From: Auriscalpium vulgare
Lineage: Eukaryota > Basidiomycota > Agaricomycetes > Russulales > Auriscalpiaceae
Reading direction: 5' to 3'
DNA length: 64,000 nucleotides
NCBI GenBank assembly: GCA_019915015.1
Contig: JAHBBC010000002.1
Coordinates: forward strand, 3,038,001-3,102,000
Shown here: piece after piece, positions 39,622-50,701 of the stretch
Position numbering within the stretch: the first letter of the stretch is position 1
Layout of the letters: the number at the start of each line of letters is the position of its first letter
The notes under the pieces: model-generated
Databases searched by the model: none
What the model was told of the DNA's origin: nothing
The model's input: only the letters and a program-made list of their open reading frames with translations
Program-made: the position numbers and the translations under genes

Positions 39622-41989
39622 ATGGACCCCGCCCGCCCCCCGCCGTCTCTCAAGCGCAAAGAACGCTCCCCGTCGCCCGCCCCGTCCGCGCACTCCCGCT
39701 CCCCCCAGGCGCACGCCTCCCAGCAGCACCAGCAGCAGCAGGGCCAGACCCAGCCGTCGCCCACCGCGCTCCCCAGCATCCGACACTTTCTGCCCCCGCC
39801 GGCCGCCCATCAGGGCTTCTTCAGCGTCCAGGCGTATCCCGGTGGTAGCGTCCAGATGGGGGGCGGCGGGATGGGCAGCGGCGGCGGCGGCGGCGGCGGA
39901 GGCGGTGGCGGGATGCCGGCGAGCGGGCTTGGGGGCGGGATGGGCGGCGGTGGGTACAGCGATCTGGGCTACGGCGACTCGGACGGCGACAACGACGCCG
40001 GCGAGGTTGCCAGCCGCCCCAAGCAAAAACGACGGCGCCAGGCGCTCAGCTGCACCGGTGCGCCGTCGTCCTCCTCGCTGACTCTGTTCTCTTCTGACCT
40101 CTCCTCTCCTCCCACCATCATCGCCCCGCCTGTGCAACCCGCCCGCCCGCTGATCTGATCGCCGCGCCCCCTGCGCTCACCGGCCCACGCCCCCTCCCGA
40201 CGAACGCCCACGCGACCGGTCTCCGTTCGCGTAATGCGCCTGCCCCGCGCCTCACCTGTGCACGCCCGGCCTCTCGCCTCCGTATCGATAACCGCCGTGG
40301 CTGCCCCTCCCGGTATCTCCGCCCGCGCTCGGACACCGTCGCATCATCCCTTCACGCCTGCCCTGCGGACCGCCTCAACGCATCGATTCCGCCGTGCAGA
40401 ATGCAAGCGGCGAAAGATCAAATGCGACCGGTGCGTGCATGCTCCCCCCCCCCTCTGCGTCTGCGCACTTGCCCGCATGCCCGTTTGGCGAGGACGCGTC
40501 ACGCGGCGCATTGGTCACTTTACCGTTTGCCTCGCCCTTCTTTCGAATCCCTTCGACCCGCTGCCTTCCCTTCTCCCTTCATCCCTCTGTTTGCGCCCCA
40601 CCTGCCCGTTTCGGCCTGCTCGTGGCGCCTGCGGGCACTTTGGCGGCCGCTCGCCCTCGTCGCCAGCAGATCCGCTCGCGCGCGCGCTCGGAGGCGCGGT
40701 GGGGCGCGGGGCCTGCGGATCCGAGCACGCGCCGGACGGGCGCTTCACCATGCATGCGTGCTGACGACTTACGCGCAGGGCACACCCATGCACACCGTGC
40801 ATTCGACGCGGCGACCAGAACAAATGTCAGTGGCACGTCATCGAGCCCATGTACGTCTTTCCCCATTCCTCCTCGCGGCTGCAGCGCTGACGATGCATGC
40901 CCCTGACGCTCTCCCAACCCTGCTCGCGCCCCTGCACGACTCATCCTCGCCACGCTCGCGACCATCGCAATCACGCACCATCGCTACCCCTGCCCCCATA
41001 ATACCCCCGCCGATCAATCCATCGCCCACAGCGACAAGTACGTCTCGCGCGCTGAACATGACGAGCTGCGCTCGCGCGTCGAACGCCTCGAGGCCATCAT
41101 ATCGCGCATGGCAGGGCCGCCCCTCCCCTACGCCGACCCCGCGCACCTGCCCCCCGCCCCCGCCGCCGGCCCGTCCTCCCAGATTTTCCGCGAACCGTTC
41201 CGCGATGGCCCGCCGCCCCCGCCGCCGCCGGGACAGTTCCGTGGCGAGTTCAGGAGCCCGCCGCCGCCGCACAACTACCCGATGCGCTTCGCACCGGAGC
41301 ACGGCCAGCAGCAGCGCGAGTATGCGGTCAAGCCGTCGCCGCTGTCGCTGTCCGCGATCACCAATCCGCAGCCGCAGCCGGGCGGCCAGCGCGTGGAGGG
41401 CCGGCACGAGCGCAGCGCGAGCGGGAGCAGCGCGCGCGAGCTCGGGTGGGACGGGCGTGTCGACCGCGACCGCGAGTGGGAGCGGGAACGCGCAGAGCGC
41501 GACCGCGACCGGGACCGGGACCGCGACCGCGACCGCGACAGGGACAGGGACAGGGACCGCGACAGGGACCGCGACAGGGACCGCGAACGCGACGTGCGCG
41601 AGCGGCAGGACATCGACATGGAGGAGGGCGGGCCAAAAAACGGGCGCGCGCAGACGCTCAGCACCCCGCTGGGCGAGCGCCTGCGCGTGCGTCCAGCCCT
41701 GCAAGGCCCAGCCACATCCCCCACCCCTCCGCCGTCCATCTCCCGCCCCCGCCCCCGCCGCCGCCCCAGCTCCTCGCCCACCAGCAGCCCGGGCTCCCCC
41801 CGCCGCCACACGTCCTCGCGCAACACGCGCGCCCGCCCTCGCGCCAGGCCGCGCCGCGCCGCGGGAGCAACGCGCCGCCGCCCCCGCCCCCGGGGCAGGG
41901 ACAAGACCGCGAGCGCGAGCGCGAGCGGGACCGCGATAGGTGACGCTGACGCGCGCGCGATCGCGCTGGCGCATCCGCGCCCGCTGTGA
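39622..41989 (+). CDS. GAL4-type Zn(II)2Cys6 transcription factor
   Basis: Exons 39622-40057, 40400-40430, 40779-40850 and 41032 onward join with matching phases (1, 2, 2). The binuclear cluster is split over the first three exons: C144-X2-C147-X6-C154-X5-C160-X2-C163-X8-C172 (SCTECKRRKIKCDR, then AHPCTPCIRRGDQNKCQW). It is preceded by the basic stretch KQKRRRQ and followed by a short coiled coil (KYVSRAEHDELRSRVERLEA) for dimerisation. The N-terminal region has poly-Gln, poly-Gly and Pro-rich tracts. The C-terminal part has a long Arg-Asp dipeptide run (about 41485-41590). Two introns are unusually long (342 and 348 nt). The C-terminal frame is uncertain: beyond ~41690 the overlapping frame ending at 41943 (Pro-rich, ending DRERERERDRDR) looks at least as natural, so a small intron or frame error is possible. 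No fungal_trans regulatory domain was seen. Confidence 0.85.
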
Positions 41990-42807
41990 GCGTGCCTCGC
42001 GGACGTGCGTGGCGCGTCGAGCGCGCGGTGCTGCGGTACGTGCGCCCTGCTGGGCTTGTAGATGGCGGGCTGATTTCTTCATTTGCAGGCCGCGAGATAC
42101 GACTTCCCCGCGGGCGATCGACTTGTACGACTCTTAACGACGCTTCAACGCTCTCAACTCAACTTCATCTCGTCCCGCCTCGTACCCTCCTGCTCTTTGT
42201 AATATTCCCCTCGTCGTCGGTCTATACACTCCCTTCAATCCAAGATGGTTTCTCCGTGCCCACGCGCCGACACCGTGGCTTTTTATGACCGTGGCGTTTC
42301 CCTTGCGGCCTCCCCGTTCACGGCTGCCGTGCGTGTTTATGCAGCTCTTTCGTCCGTGTCGGTCTGATCCTCCTGTTGTGTATGTAGAGTGGCCCCTTCA
42401 TATACTCCCGCGTCCGCGAAGGCCAACCGCCTCTTCTCCATCGTGTTCCTCTTTTCCTTTCTGTCTTATGTTACTTTGTGTCCTTTCTTGTATCGAGACG
42501 AGACGAGATCAGTTATGCTACATCGCGCGCCGTAATACCTGTCCGTCGTCTATGTAATGGGCTGCTGCTGTTGTGGTATGGGCATGCATACGAATTGCAG
42601 CACGTAATTTCTTTCCGCCTGTCGTCCGGTGTCGGGGGTCCGAGTCTGACGCGGTTCCGACTCAGTCCGACACGAACAGAGTCGACTCCATCCTTTCTCT
42701 CAGCAGAGCGAGTCGCTGGTCACGCTCTCGCCATATTCGTGCCACCCGCCCATCACTGCGGGCAGGAGCCCCTGAAATCGTCGATCACAGCGTGAATACG
42801 GCGTTGT
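41990..42807. other. Intergenic stretch after the transcription factor gene
   Basis: About 820 bp of pyrimidine-rich sequence that probably contains the 3' untranslated region. No gene was recognised before the Copia LTR. Confidence 0.45.
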
Positions 42808-43002
42808 TGTAGTTAGTGGGAGAAGCCACTCGGTGACTCCCGAACATACTAGATTAGATTACTAAGTACAGTAGATAAGCGAATTCCTAGTCATAGGAAT
42901 ATTCCAGTAGTCTTGTACTTAGGTATAAAGGCTCGCGTTCAGGAGCCGGAATAAAACAATCTTATTCTCTATTTTACTCGCTCTCTACTTGTTTATTCTA
43001 CA
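42808..43002 (+). repeat. 5' LTR of the Copia element (195 bp)
   Basis: It begins TGTAGTTAG and ends TTCTACA, with a perfect 5-bp inverted repeat (TGTAG/CTACA). It contains a TATAAAGG promoter box near 42924. No second copy was found, so the left boundary rests on the terminal repeat and the primer site position. Confidence 0.7.
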
Positions 43003-43014
43003 GGTTATGGGCCC
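43003..43014 (+). other. Half-tRNA-iMet primer binding site of the Copia element
   Basis: GGTTATGGGCCC directly follows the LTR. It is complementary to the anticodon-stem region (GGGCCCATAACC) of eukaryotic initiator tRNA-Met, the internal-cleavage primer known for copia. Confidence 0.75.
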
Positions 43015-43083
43015 TGCCCTTAACTGATCACATACAGTCACTATCTAACAGCCCTATCTATCACCCCCAAAATCTTCCCACCC

Positions 43084-43459
43084 ATGTCAGACACCACGTA
43101 CGGCAGCGGCACGTACAACACAGTCCGGATCGATGCCTTGCGGGGCACCGAGAATTACGCCGTATGGCGTATGAAGATTGAAGATCTACTTACCAATGCG
43201 GACCTGTGGCATTATGTCGACGGGACGGCGAAGAAACCTGCCGCGGCAGCGACAGGAGCGGATGCCAAAGTGCAAGAAGCCGCTGACGAGAAGATCAGGG
43301 TCTGGACAAAGAAGAGTCGACAGGCGCTGTCGGCAATTCGGCTGCGGGTCGCAGACCCGCTGCTGGTATACGTTCGGGACGAGAAAGAAGCCGCCGCCGT
43401 GTGGAGCATACTCGAGGAGTTGTACCAGCCGAAAGGAACGCTGGGGCTCGTACTTGCGA
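43084..43459 (+). pseudogene. Copia gag, N-terminal part
   Basis: ATG MSDTTYGSGTYNTVRIDAL followed by NYAVWRMKIEDLLTNADLW is the typical start of Copia gag (UBN2/DUF4219 type). The frame runs to KGTLGLVLA, where the 1.6-kb insertion begins. It continues in frame at 45091. Confidence 0.8.
43456..43459 (+). repeat. Target duplication GCGA, left copy
   Basis: GCGA flanks the insertion 43460-45086 on both sides (second copy 45087-45090). Confidence 0.75.
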
Positions 43460-45086
43460 TGATGACCAAACTCGTCGGACAGGCGGTCAGATGACAAAAC
43501 CAAACCCCGCTCGTCGAGTAGTACTGTTTTAGTTGGGGGGCGTGTCCCAGGTCTACCAGGGGGCTCGGAGAGTCGCAGCTGTCACTGGGGAAGTGTAGCA
43601 AGCGATGGGGGATGAGGGGGAGTGTCGGCGAAGGTGTGGGCGGCAATACAAGGCTTGGGGTGGCGTAGCGAGAGTCGGGGAGGTAGGGCGAAGGTCGGGG
43701 ACGATAGGCGACGCTGGGCGACGATGGGCGACGATGGGCGACGATAGGGCGAAGGTTCTCAATATGCAAGTGCGTAAACGATGCGCTGCGAAGGTGAATG
43801 CGATGTTGATGTCGATAAAAGGGCTAAACGATGCGTTGCGAAGATGAAAGACGATAGTTCTCGAGGTTTGAGGTGCTGTCTCTGGGGGGAGAAGTTCCTA
43901 TTGCATGCAGACACTGCTAGCTACACTTATACATGGGAAAATGTGTCGGAGTAGCTACACGAGTCATGTGATGCAGTCAGCGAAGCCGTGCGAAGCATCG
44001 GCGAATTATAGCAAATGAGAGAGAAGAGATATCAAAGGCCTAGACACGAAAGCAGAGATTATCTCCAGCAAAGTCTCCGAGACACTCGGGGCGCATCAGC
44101 GACGCGTCAAAAGTGGTCGTTGATCCGGATCACTGATGGCTCGGGCTTGGGCACTGTCTCCTGCGTTGCTGAGCGATATCTCGATGTTCTGCGAGTCACT
44201 GTATCGTTGGCGAGTTGCTGAGAGACCCTGGACGTGTAGCTGAGCTCGCTGAACATAGGCGAACATCGGCGAACGGCTGCGACATGAGGGTACAGTATCG
44301 CGACGGTCTAGGCGCAACTATGATGCTATCTTCGGCGAAACCTCCAGGATGCTCGGGATGCGACAGCGATGCATCAGAAGTGGTTGATGATCCGGTCCGC
44401 TGATGTCTCGGGCTCGGGGATTGTCTCCGATGTCGCTGGGCAATGGCTTGATGGTCTGCGAGTCTGCGCTGCATCTCTGAGTCGCTGGGAGGTCGGGCAT
44501 GTGCAGCTGTGTCCGCTGAGTACAGGCGAGCGCCGGCGAACGGCTGCGACAACGTGGACGGGGTCGCTATCTCATGGCTCTGGCTTCGGCGATGTGGGCT
44601 AATTGATGTGAGACATGGCCAAGATCCGACGGACTATGCAGTTGATGGACTGCTCTAGATGCTCGGGCACGTCGGGCGACCTCGGCGATGACGTGGCTGT
44701 CTCAGGCGAACAATGCAAACGTGTAGCGATGCTCGGGCGAAGCTGCGATGTTGAGTGCGAGTGTGCGCGAGCTGTGTATGCACGCCTGAACGTATAGCGA
44801 GTCGGTGCGACCTTGGGAGAACATTGTCTGACTGCTGATGAGTGACTAGGGTGCAGGGGACGTGGCGTGACTTTGGCGACTGTCGTAGGATGATGTGCGA
44901 GTGAGAGCGAGCGTCGGCGAACTGCAGCGAACGATTGCGCGGACAGCTACAGAGCTAGCTGTTGTGCGAGTGTTTCGGCGAGAACGATAGAGTCGGGGAT
45001 GCACGGCAACGGTCGGAGCCACTGTGCGAGTGCCACAGTGCATCGAAAATGCGCAAACCGTAGCCACACGCGTAGCAGGCGTATCA
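43460..45086. mobile_element. 1.6-kb insertion in Copia gag, probable solo LTR or non-autonomous element
   Basis: It starts TGATGACC and ends GGCGTATCA, is flanked by GCGA on both sides, and its removal rejoins the gag frame (VLA then RRNFFRAEG). The TGAT...ATCA termini and 4-bp duplication match elements B and C, and the last bases resemble the end of the C LTR, so a solo LTR of that clade is the best guess. It contains no convincing coding region. Most of it consists of diverged repeats with recurring GGCGAACG and CTCGGGC words. Confidence 0.65.
44090..44560. repeat. Diverged ~270-bp tandem duplication inside the 1.6-kb insertion
   Basis: The order AGTGGT(C)GTTGATCCGG, CTGATG-CTCGGGCT, TTGTCTCC-GTCGCTG, GATGTTCTGCGAGTC and GGCGAACGGCTGCGAC occurs once at about 44108-44286 and again at about 44378-44552, with many substitutions. 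Confidence 0.65.
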
Positions 45087-45090
45087 GCGA
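45087..45090 (+). repeat. Target duplication GCGA, right copy
   Basis: It directly follows the terminal CA of the 1.6-kb insertion and matches 43456-43459. Confidence 0.75.
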
Positions 45091-45945
45091 GGCGAAATTT
45101 CTTCAGAGCCGAAGGCGCGGAAGGCGCAGACGTCAAGGAGCATATCAGGAAGATGCGCGGACTGCAGAGCGATCTGCACTCACTGGGATATCAGATCTCA
45201 GACGAAGATTTCGGCATGGCGTTGCTGACGTCGTTGCCAGAGTCTTGGGACCCTTACATACGGTCAATAGATCACACAGCCCTCGGGGAATCCGGCACAG
45301 TCATATCTCGTATTCTCGAAGAAACCAAGCGCCAAAAGGAGAAAGCCGAGAAGCCATCATCTGACACGGCGCTTGCGGCCTACAAAGGAAAGAAGAAGTT
45401 CGACACACGCAATATTACATGCTACGCGTGCGGGAAAAAAGGGCGCATGAAAGCAGACTGCCGCTCGAGCAAACGTGACAACGGGACGGGCAGGCAGAAC
45501 GGCGGAGGGGGGAACACAGCGCAGGCAAACACGGCGCAGGAAGCGCCGAAGAAAGAAGAATACGCCTTCGCATCAGAGAACTTGCTTACCAATCGCGCCG
45601 GACCGCCGCTCTGGCTCGCCGACTCGGCAGCCACGTCACACATCGTGTGAGAGCGCTCGCATTTTTCCTCTTACAGAGATACGCCCGGGGACATTGTTCG
45701 GGGCGTAGGGAATCACTCCATCGCGGCCCTTGGCCGCGGTGACGTGCCAGTCACTTTTCAAGTTGAAGGAAAGTCGGTGCAGGGCGTCTTGCGGGACGCG
45801 ATACACGCACCACTCACTGTAGCAAACCTGGTCTCGATCCCACGCATCACCGAAAACAGCATGCAGGTGACGTTCGAGAACGATTACCTAATGATCCGAA
45901 CGCGAGCTGTTGCGCATCAACATGGTTTGAGGGATTTCCCTCCGT
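45091..45945 (+). pseudogene. Copia gag C-terminus and start of protease, broken
   Basis: The gag frame resumes with NFFRAEGAEGADVKEHIRKM and LTSLPESWDPYI. The zinc knuckle reads CYACGKKGRMKADC, so the His of CCHC is replaced by Arg. The protease site reads WLADSAATSHIV, with the usual D-S-G changed to D-S-A, and is followed at once by TGA (45648-45650). The frame then continues (ERSHFSSYRDTPGD to NDYLMIRT) to about 45940. Integrase, RT and RNase H are absent. Confidence 0.8.
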
Positions 45946-46107
45946 AATCAAGCAAGATCCAATCAAGATCGTATTCGACGATAGCCGACTGAACTACACA
46001 ACTCTGCCATGAAGTCAAACGCCTGTGCTGTCCATCCCCGTTCCCCACATTCCTTTGTTTCAACCAATTCTTTGCACTTTTGCTTCTCGCTCTGCTTCAC
46101 CCTCATT

Positions 46108-46372
46108 ATGCCCTTCTCTCTGTTATCCAGTGTTTGGGGAGCGGTCAACCACCTTCGCGCCACTACAGCACGTCTCAGCCGAGCTACAACCGGTGCCAGT
46201 ATGTGCGATCACGCGCAGGAGCTCTAACAACGCTAATCACGAGGTCCACGATGTTTCGCAGCGTATGCGGCATTGCCCGACGAGGAGCTGCAGCGTTCCC
46301 GTGAAGAGGTCGAGAAGGAAGAACTGGAGACCCAACAGTATTCGCTGGCAGAGTTCTTCTCGCTAGAGCCGC
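46108..46372 (+). pseudogene. 5' fragment of a small host gene, apparently cut by element C
   Basis: Exon 1 is 46108-46198 (MPFSLLSSVWGAVNH...). The intron is 46199-46261 (63 nt, GTATGT, branch CTCTAAC/GCTAATC, TTTCGCAG). Exon 2, from 46262, reads YAALPDEELQRSREEVEKEE and then SLAEFFSLEPL. Phases agree (1 then 2 bases). The protein is acidic and helical, of unknown family. The frame runs into the putative LTR of element C at 46373, so the rest of the gene should lie beyond the window. Confidence 0.5.
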
Positions 46373-47028
46373 TGATAGGTTCAGGCCGCGGGCAAGCGTG
46401 TAGCGAGACGTCGCGAGACGGGGAAGCAGCATGCGAGGCGCAGGGTCGCGGGAGCGGGGGTAATGGGAACGTGGTCCGGCGACCCAGGAGCAACCGGGAC
46501 TGGCGACGGAACGGATCACCGGAACGGGCTAGATCGGGAGGGCTTAGCGACGTAGGTAGAGCCACTACTTAGGGAGCTGCGCGAGATGTAGCAACCCAAT
46601 CAACCTGTGGGCGGCGCAAGCCACCCACACCCTTTACCTCACAGAAACTGTAGCCTGTGGCGCTACCAGACTTAGGAAGGCAGGACCCCACCGATGTGGG
46701 AACAGGTAGGCAGGCGGACAGGCAAGAGTGGGTGCGACGGCCTATAGGCGGACGCTTCGCACACGGGTGCGAAGCACTCGGAGGCGGATCCCGTAGAGGG
46801 CATCCCCAGGCAGGTGAGTGTTTAGTTTGGTGTTTAGGCGGTAGGAGGTGGGCCCGCACGACCGCGGGGAGGGCACGAAGCGCAACAGCGACACAAACAC
46901 CTTCCCACTCAGCAAGTCTAGTCACCCGGACTGGATCGCGATGTATAGGAGGCAGTGTTGGTGGTTGTTGTCCTGTGAGGCACTCGCTGCACGCCCCGCT
47001 AGGGTCCGTCCCGGGTGATAGCGTATCA
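46373..47028 (+). repeat. 5' LTR of element C (left boundary tentative)
   Basis: The right end GTATCA at 47028 is fixed by the primer site four bases downstream, as in B. TGATAGG at 46373 matches it as an inverted repeat (TGATA/TATCA) and is preceded by CCGC, the same target tetranucleotide used by B. The second LTR needed for proof is outside the window. Confidence 0.5.
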
Positions 47029-47031
47029 TTT

Positions 47032-47048
47032 TGGAGCCCACCGCGAGG
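47032..47048 (+). other. Primer binding site of element C
   Basis: TGGAGCCCACCGCGAGG is identical over 17 nt to the site in element B. The predicted primer is tRNA-Cys-like. Confidence 0.65.
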
Positions 47049-47116
47049 GGTATGGTGATGACGATCGTGTTCGAGCTTAAATCAGCCTCGTAGACGGCAC
47101 CCGGTCGCTGATCAAC

Positions 47117-50093
47117 ATGGCGCCGAAACCCAAGATAGCCCACCTCCCAACGCGAACACAGCCGCAGAGGACCACGAGGGCGGACGCTCGCAATACGTCG
47201 CGACAGGCGGCCATAGAGGCAGAAATCGAGGAACCACAAGACGAACAGGGGGAAGTCTCATCGCTATCAAGTCTGCCATCAGAAGAAGAGGATCCGCATG
47301 GACCGACCCTCAGTAGGGAGATCCGACGCACCGGAGAGGACCCTAGGTCCCTGATCACAGGAGGGGATCGCGTCACGATCGAGGGACTAGAAGGTTTGCT
47401 TCTGAATTCTGATGGTGGCGATAGCGACCATCACACACGGCATGATCCGGAGGGGGAATGCTCAAGGAACGAACGGGTCAGTCCGGGATGGGGACGGGCC
47501 GTTTCCTTACAAGATAGGACTTCGCGAAACGTCGCGGAAGCTAGCAACAATCCCCAAGAAGCTCTATCAAGCCGCTCGAACCCCAGCAACCCAAAGTCGC
47601 CAACACAGTCAGGAATGAGCGCACAGCAACAAGGAACAGGAACGGGTGGAGGAGGCGGCGGTGGAGGCAGCGGCGGTGGAGGAGGGGGAGGCGGCGGACA
47701 ACAGGTAATACCGCCTCAGCCCAACATCGCGCCAGTCGCAATGCCTACCCGCGGGGACCGCAATGCACCGTCTTTCAATCAGAAAGCCCGCGAGTTACCG
47801 CGTTACTTCGACGAGCTGAACCATCTCTTTGCCCGGGCTCAACTAGCGGATGATACGGCGAAGAAGGGCCACGCAGTGCATTACCTAGACGTCGCGACGG
47901 CTGAGGAGTGGGAAGCGAGGCCGGAGTTTAAGGATCCCACCAAGACCTACCAAGACTTTCAGGACGCCATTGTTAAACTATACCCGGGAGCCGATGAGGA
48001 CCGCAAGTATACCATCGCGGACATGGACGCGCTCGTAGGCAGTCGGTACCGTCTGGGCATTGCGTCCAGCGGCGAGCTCAGCAAATTCTATCGGCAGTTC
48101 TTCGCAATCACCGACTTCCTGGTTAAGAAAAGCAGGATCTCGACCCGTGAGCGCGATATCGTGTTCCTTCGCGCTTTCCAGGACAGCCTCATGAACAGGG
48201 TGGCGACGAGACTGCAGATCAAATTGCCGGACCACGATAAAGAAACACCGTACCCCATGGCCGACGTACTAGAGGCAGGAGAGTACGAGCTGAGGGGCAC
48301 TCCCTCAATCGTACCAGCGGTCAGCGCAGGTCCGGCAGTGGCGGTCGCAACGACGGAGCCTGTAATCAAAATAGAACAGTTTCAAGGAGCAATCAAAGCC
48401 GCGGTCGCCAAACAGTTCGCGCGGATGCTCGTCAACCAGGGGAACAGCGGAGGTCAGAGGGGTTATGGGGGTACCTCGGGAACTCAACAGCCGCGCGCCA
48501 CGCAAGGAAATCAAGGCGGACAGGGGGGGCCGTCAGGATGCCTTTTCTGCGGCCAAACGGGGCACTTCGTCAGGGAATGTATGGTGGTCCAGGACTACAT
48601 TGCGACGGGTCGCGTATCTAGGGACCACAACAACCGGGTTGTTCTGAAGGGTGGAGGACTTATCCCGCTAGGAGAAGGCCCGCTGAAGCAGCGGGTGGAT
48701 GCGTACTACGCCGGGAATCAACACGGACAGTCAGAAGCCATGATGCTGACGACGATGGACTACGAGCCGGTGCCGGCCAAAGTGCAGACAGTCGCCGGCC
48801 TAATCCAACTGACGCCGCAATTGACCGACGAAGACAGAATGACGGAACTCCAGCAGGAGATGGCAGTACTCCTGACGGCCCGAGCGGAAAGGCAAGCTCA
48901 GAAGGAACGCCGGCAGGCCGCACTGGACGCGGGCGAGTTTCCCCAGGCAATAGGGCTGCTGCCTGGCGAGCGCGAAAGATCGCGACGAATCCCAGAGGTG
49001 GTCATCCCGAAGAGGAAGCCATTTACACAAGCCAAGAAGCAGGTTTCCTTCAAGCCGGAGGCAGTCGACCGACCAGGGGAGACTGGGGATAGCGCAGACA
49101 AACAAAGGCAGGCCGACGAAGACACCACAGCGGGTGAGGAGCCGTTAACACCTCCGATCCATCCTTTCGCGAAGGTGCCCAACGCGACGTACATAGGGCC
49201 GGCGAGTTACCAACGAAGCGCGGGGCAGCGCAAGGCGGACCCAGCATACAATAAGGTCGCCCCGGTCCGCGACCCCGTAATAGCAAATAAGGTTTATGAG
49301 TGGGCCATGAATGCGGAGGTCACCTTGACACAGAGGGAGCTCATGTCCATTGCCCCGGAAGTACGCGCTCAAGTTCGCAACGTGGTGACCCCTAAGCGGG
49401 TCCCAAACGAGGCAAGAGTACCAGTAGTCCAGGCGATGGTGGAAAGCGAACCGGAGCTCTTTCCGTTCGACTTTGACCAGGACGAAGGGTCAGGAGAGGA
49501 AGAGAAGGTGGTGAGGGGATTCGCGGACCATATGCCCGAAACCTTTCTGCAAGCCCTGGGACACCAGCCAACGGAGTTGCCCGAGGGGACGCGTGTAGGA
49601 GAGGTCATTGTGGAGGTTCTGATGGGAGATCTAGGAGAAGAGGGAGACGGGGAACCAGACCCTGAGCCGTTGGAAGTCGCCAAAGAATCGCTGGCCCTCC
49701 GTTCGATTTTGCCACTAGTCGACAACCAAGCGCACATCGAGGCAGTCGTGGATCCCGGGTCGCAGATTATTTCCATGTCCGAGGACGTATGCCATTACCT
49801 CGGGCTGCATTACGATCCGAACGTTCGCCTGGATATGATATCGTCCAACAAAAGTCGCGATAGGTCGCTAGGCCTGGCTAGAAACGTCCCGATGAGGTTT
49901 GGGGGTATAACGCTGTACGTACAGGTGCATATCATCCGAAACCCGGCGTACGACATGCTCCTGGGGAGGCCCTTTGACGTCCTCACGGGAAGTACCGTGC
50001 AAAACTTTGCAGACGAGAGGCAGACAATCACGATCACGGACCCAAACACTGGAGTCATGGCGTCAATCCCCAGTATTCCACGCGGCCGCAAGC
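47117..50093 (+). CDS. gag-pro: Element C gag-protease, interrupted near its C-terminus
   Basis: From ATG MAPKPKIAHLPTRTQ the frame runs ~990 codons into the KDZ element and stops there at 50111-50113. An acidic Ser-rich start, a poly-Gly tract (47647-47700) and the gag capsid region (MPTRGDRNAPSFNQKARELP, FARAQL, YPGADEDRKYT) are followed by the zinc knuckle CLFCGQTGHFVREC near residue 475. The protease has VVDPGSQIISM with D879 in a D-P-G-S context and then MLLGRPFDVL. The missing C-terminal codons are at 63767-63813 behind the transposon. Loss of the frameshift site should prevent pol expression. Confidence 0.88.
50086..50093 (+). repeat. Target site duplication of the KDZ transposon, left copy (CCGCAAGC)
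   Basis: The same octamer occurs at 63759-63766. Collapsing the two restores the gag-pro frame of element C up to a TAG at the position homologous to that of element B. Confidence 0.88.
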
Positions 50094-50163
50094 AACTGTG
50101 GGGAGCTTTGTAGTAGTACTAAGTCCTACAATAGTAGGGAAATGGGTAGTGCTTTGTGTAACT
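50094..50163 (+). repeat. Left terminal inverted repeat of the KDZ transposon
   Basis: AAGTCCTACAATAGTAGGGA and the following GGGTAGTGCTTTGTGTAAC match the reverse complement of the right end (AAGTCCTGTAATAGTAGGGA, GGATAGTGCTTTATACAG) with few mismatches. The outermost ~25 bp match less well but share GTGGG. Confidence 0.8.
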
Positions 50164-50219
50164 GAGTAGTAAAGTGTTTAGATGCATGTAGATTCCACTA
50201 TCAATCTACTGGACAGCAT

Positions 50220-50640
50220 AGAAATCACTTGCTCACTTGTGGGCATAGTAATTTTCCGTGCTGCATATAATAAATTACTCTGGGGCCTTGTTACAGCGTA
50301 TAAATCACTTGCGGGCCTAGTGATTTGCCGCACTGCATACAATAAATTACTCCGGGGCCTTGTTACAGCGTAGATATCACTTGCGAGCCTAGTAATTTGC
50401 CGCACTGCATACAATAAATTACTTCGGGGACCTGTCACAGCGCAGAAATCACTTGCGAGCCTAGTAATTTGCCGCACTGCATACAATAAATTACTTTGTG
50501 GACCTGTTACAGCGTAGAAATCACTTGCGAGCCTAGTAATTTGCCGCACTGCATACAATAAATTACTTCGGGGACCTGTCACAGCGTAGAAATCACTTGC
50601 GAGCCTAGTAATTTGCCGCAGTGCATGCAATGAATTACTT
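50220..50640. repeat. Six tandem 72-bp subterminal repeats
   Basis: Units begin at 50220, 50300, 50372, 50444, 50516 and 50588. Each contains AATCACTTGCGAGCCTAG, TTTGCCGCACTGCATACAAT and TTACAGCGT. The central ones are nearly identical and the outer ones diverged. Confidence 0.9.
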
Positions 50641-50701
50641 ATGGGTACTGAACAGCAGGCAATACTTCAGGGCCCCGTACAGCAGGTAATATTTTACTTC
50701 G

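Larger units (their letters stand above)
42808..45945 (+). mobile_element. Decayed, 3'-truncated Ty1/Copia retrotransposon
   Basis: A 5' LTR, a half-tRNA primer site and gag plus the beginning of protease are present. The gag is split by a 1.6-kb insertion, the protease carries a nonsense codon, and sequence ends before integrase and RT. No 3' LTR was found in the window. Confidence 0.8.

Noticed and set aside
50220..50640. CRISPR-like array of regular repeats
   Set aside because: The 72-bp units are contiguous with no unique spacers. They lie at the end of a eukaryotic DNA transposon and are subterminal repeats.
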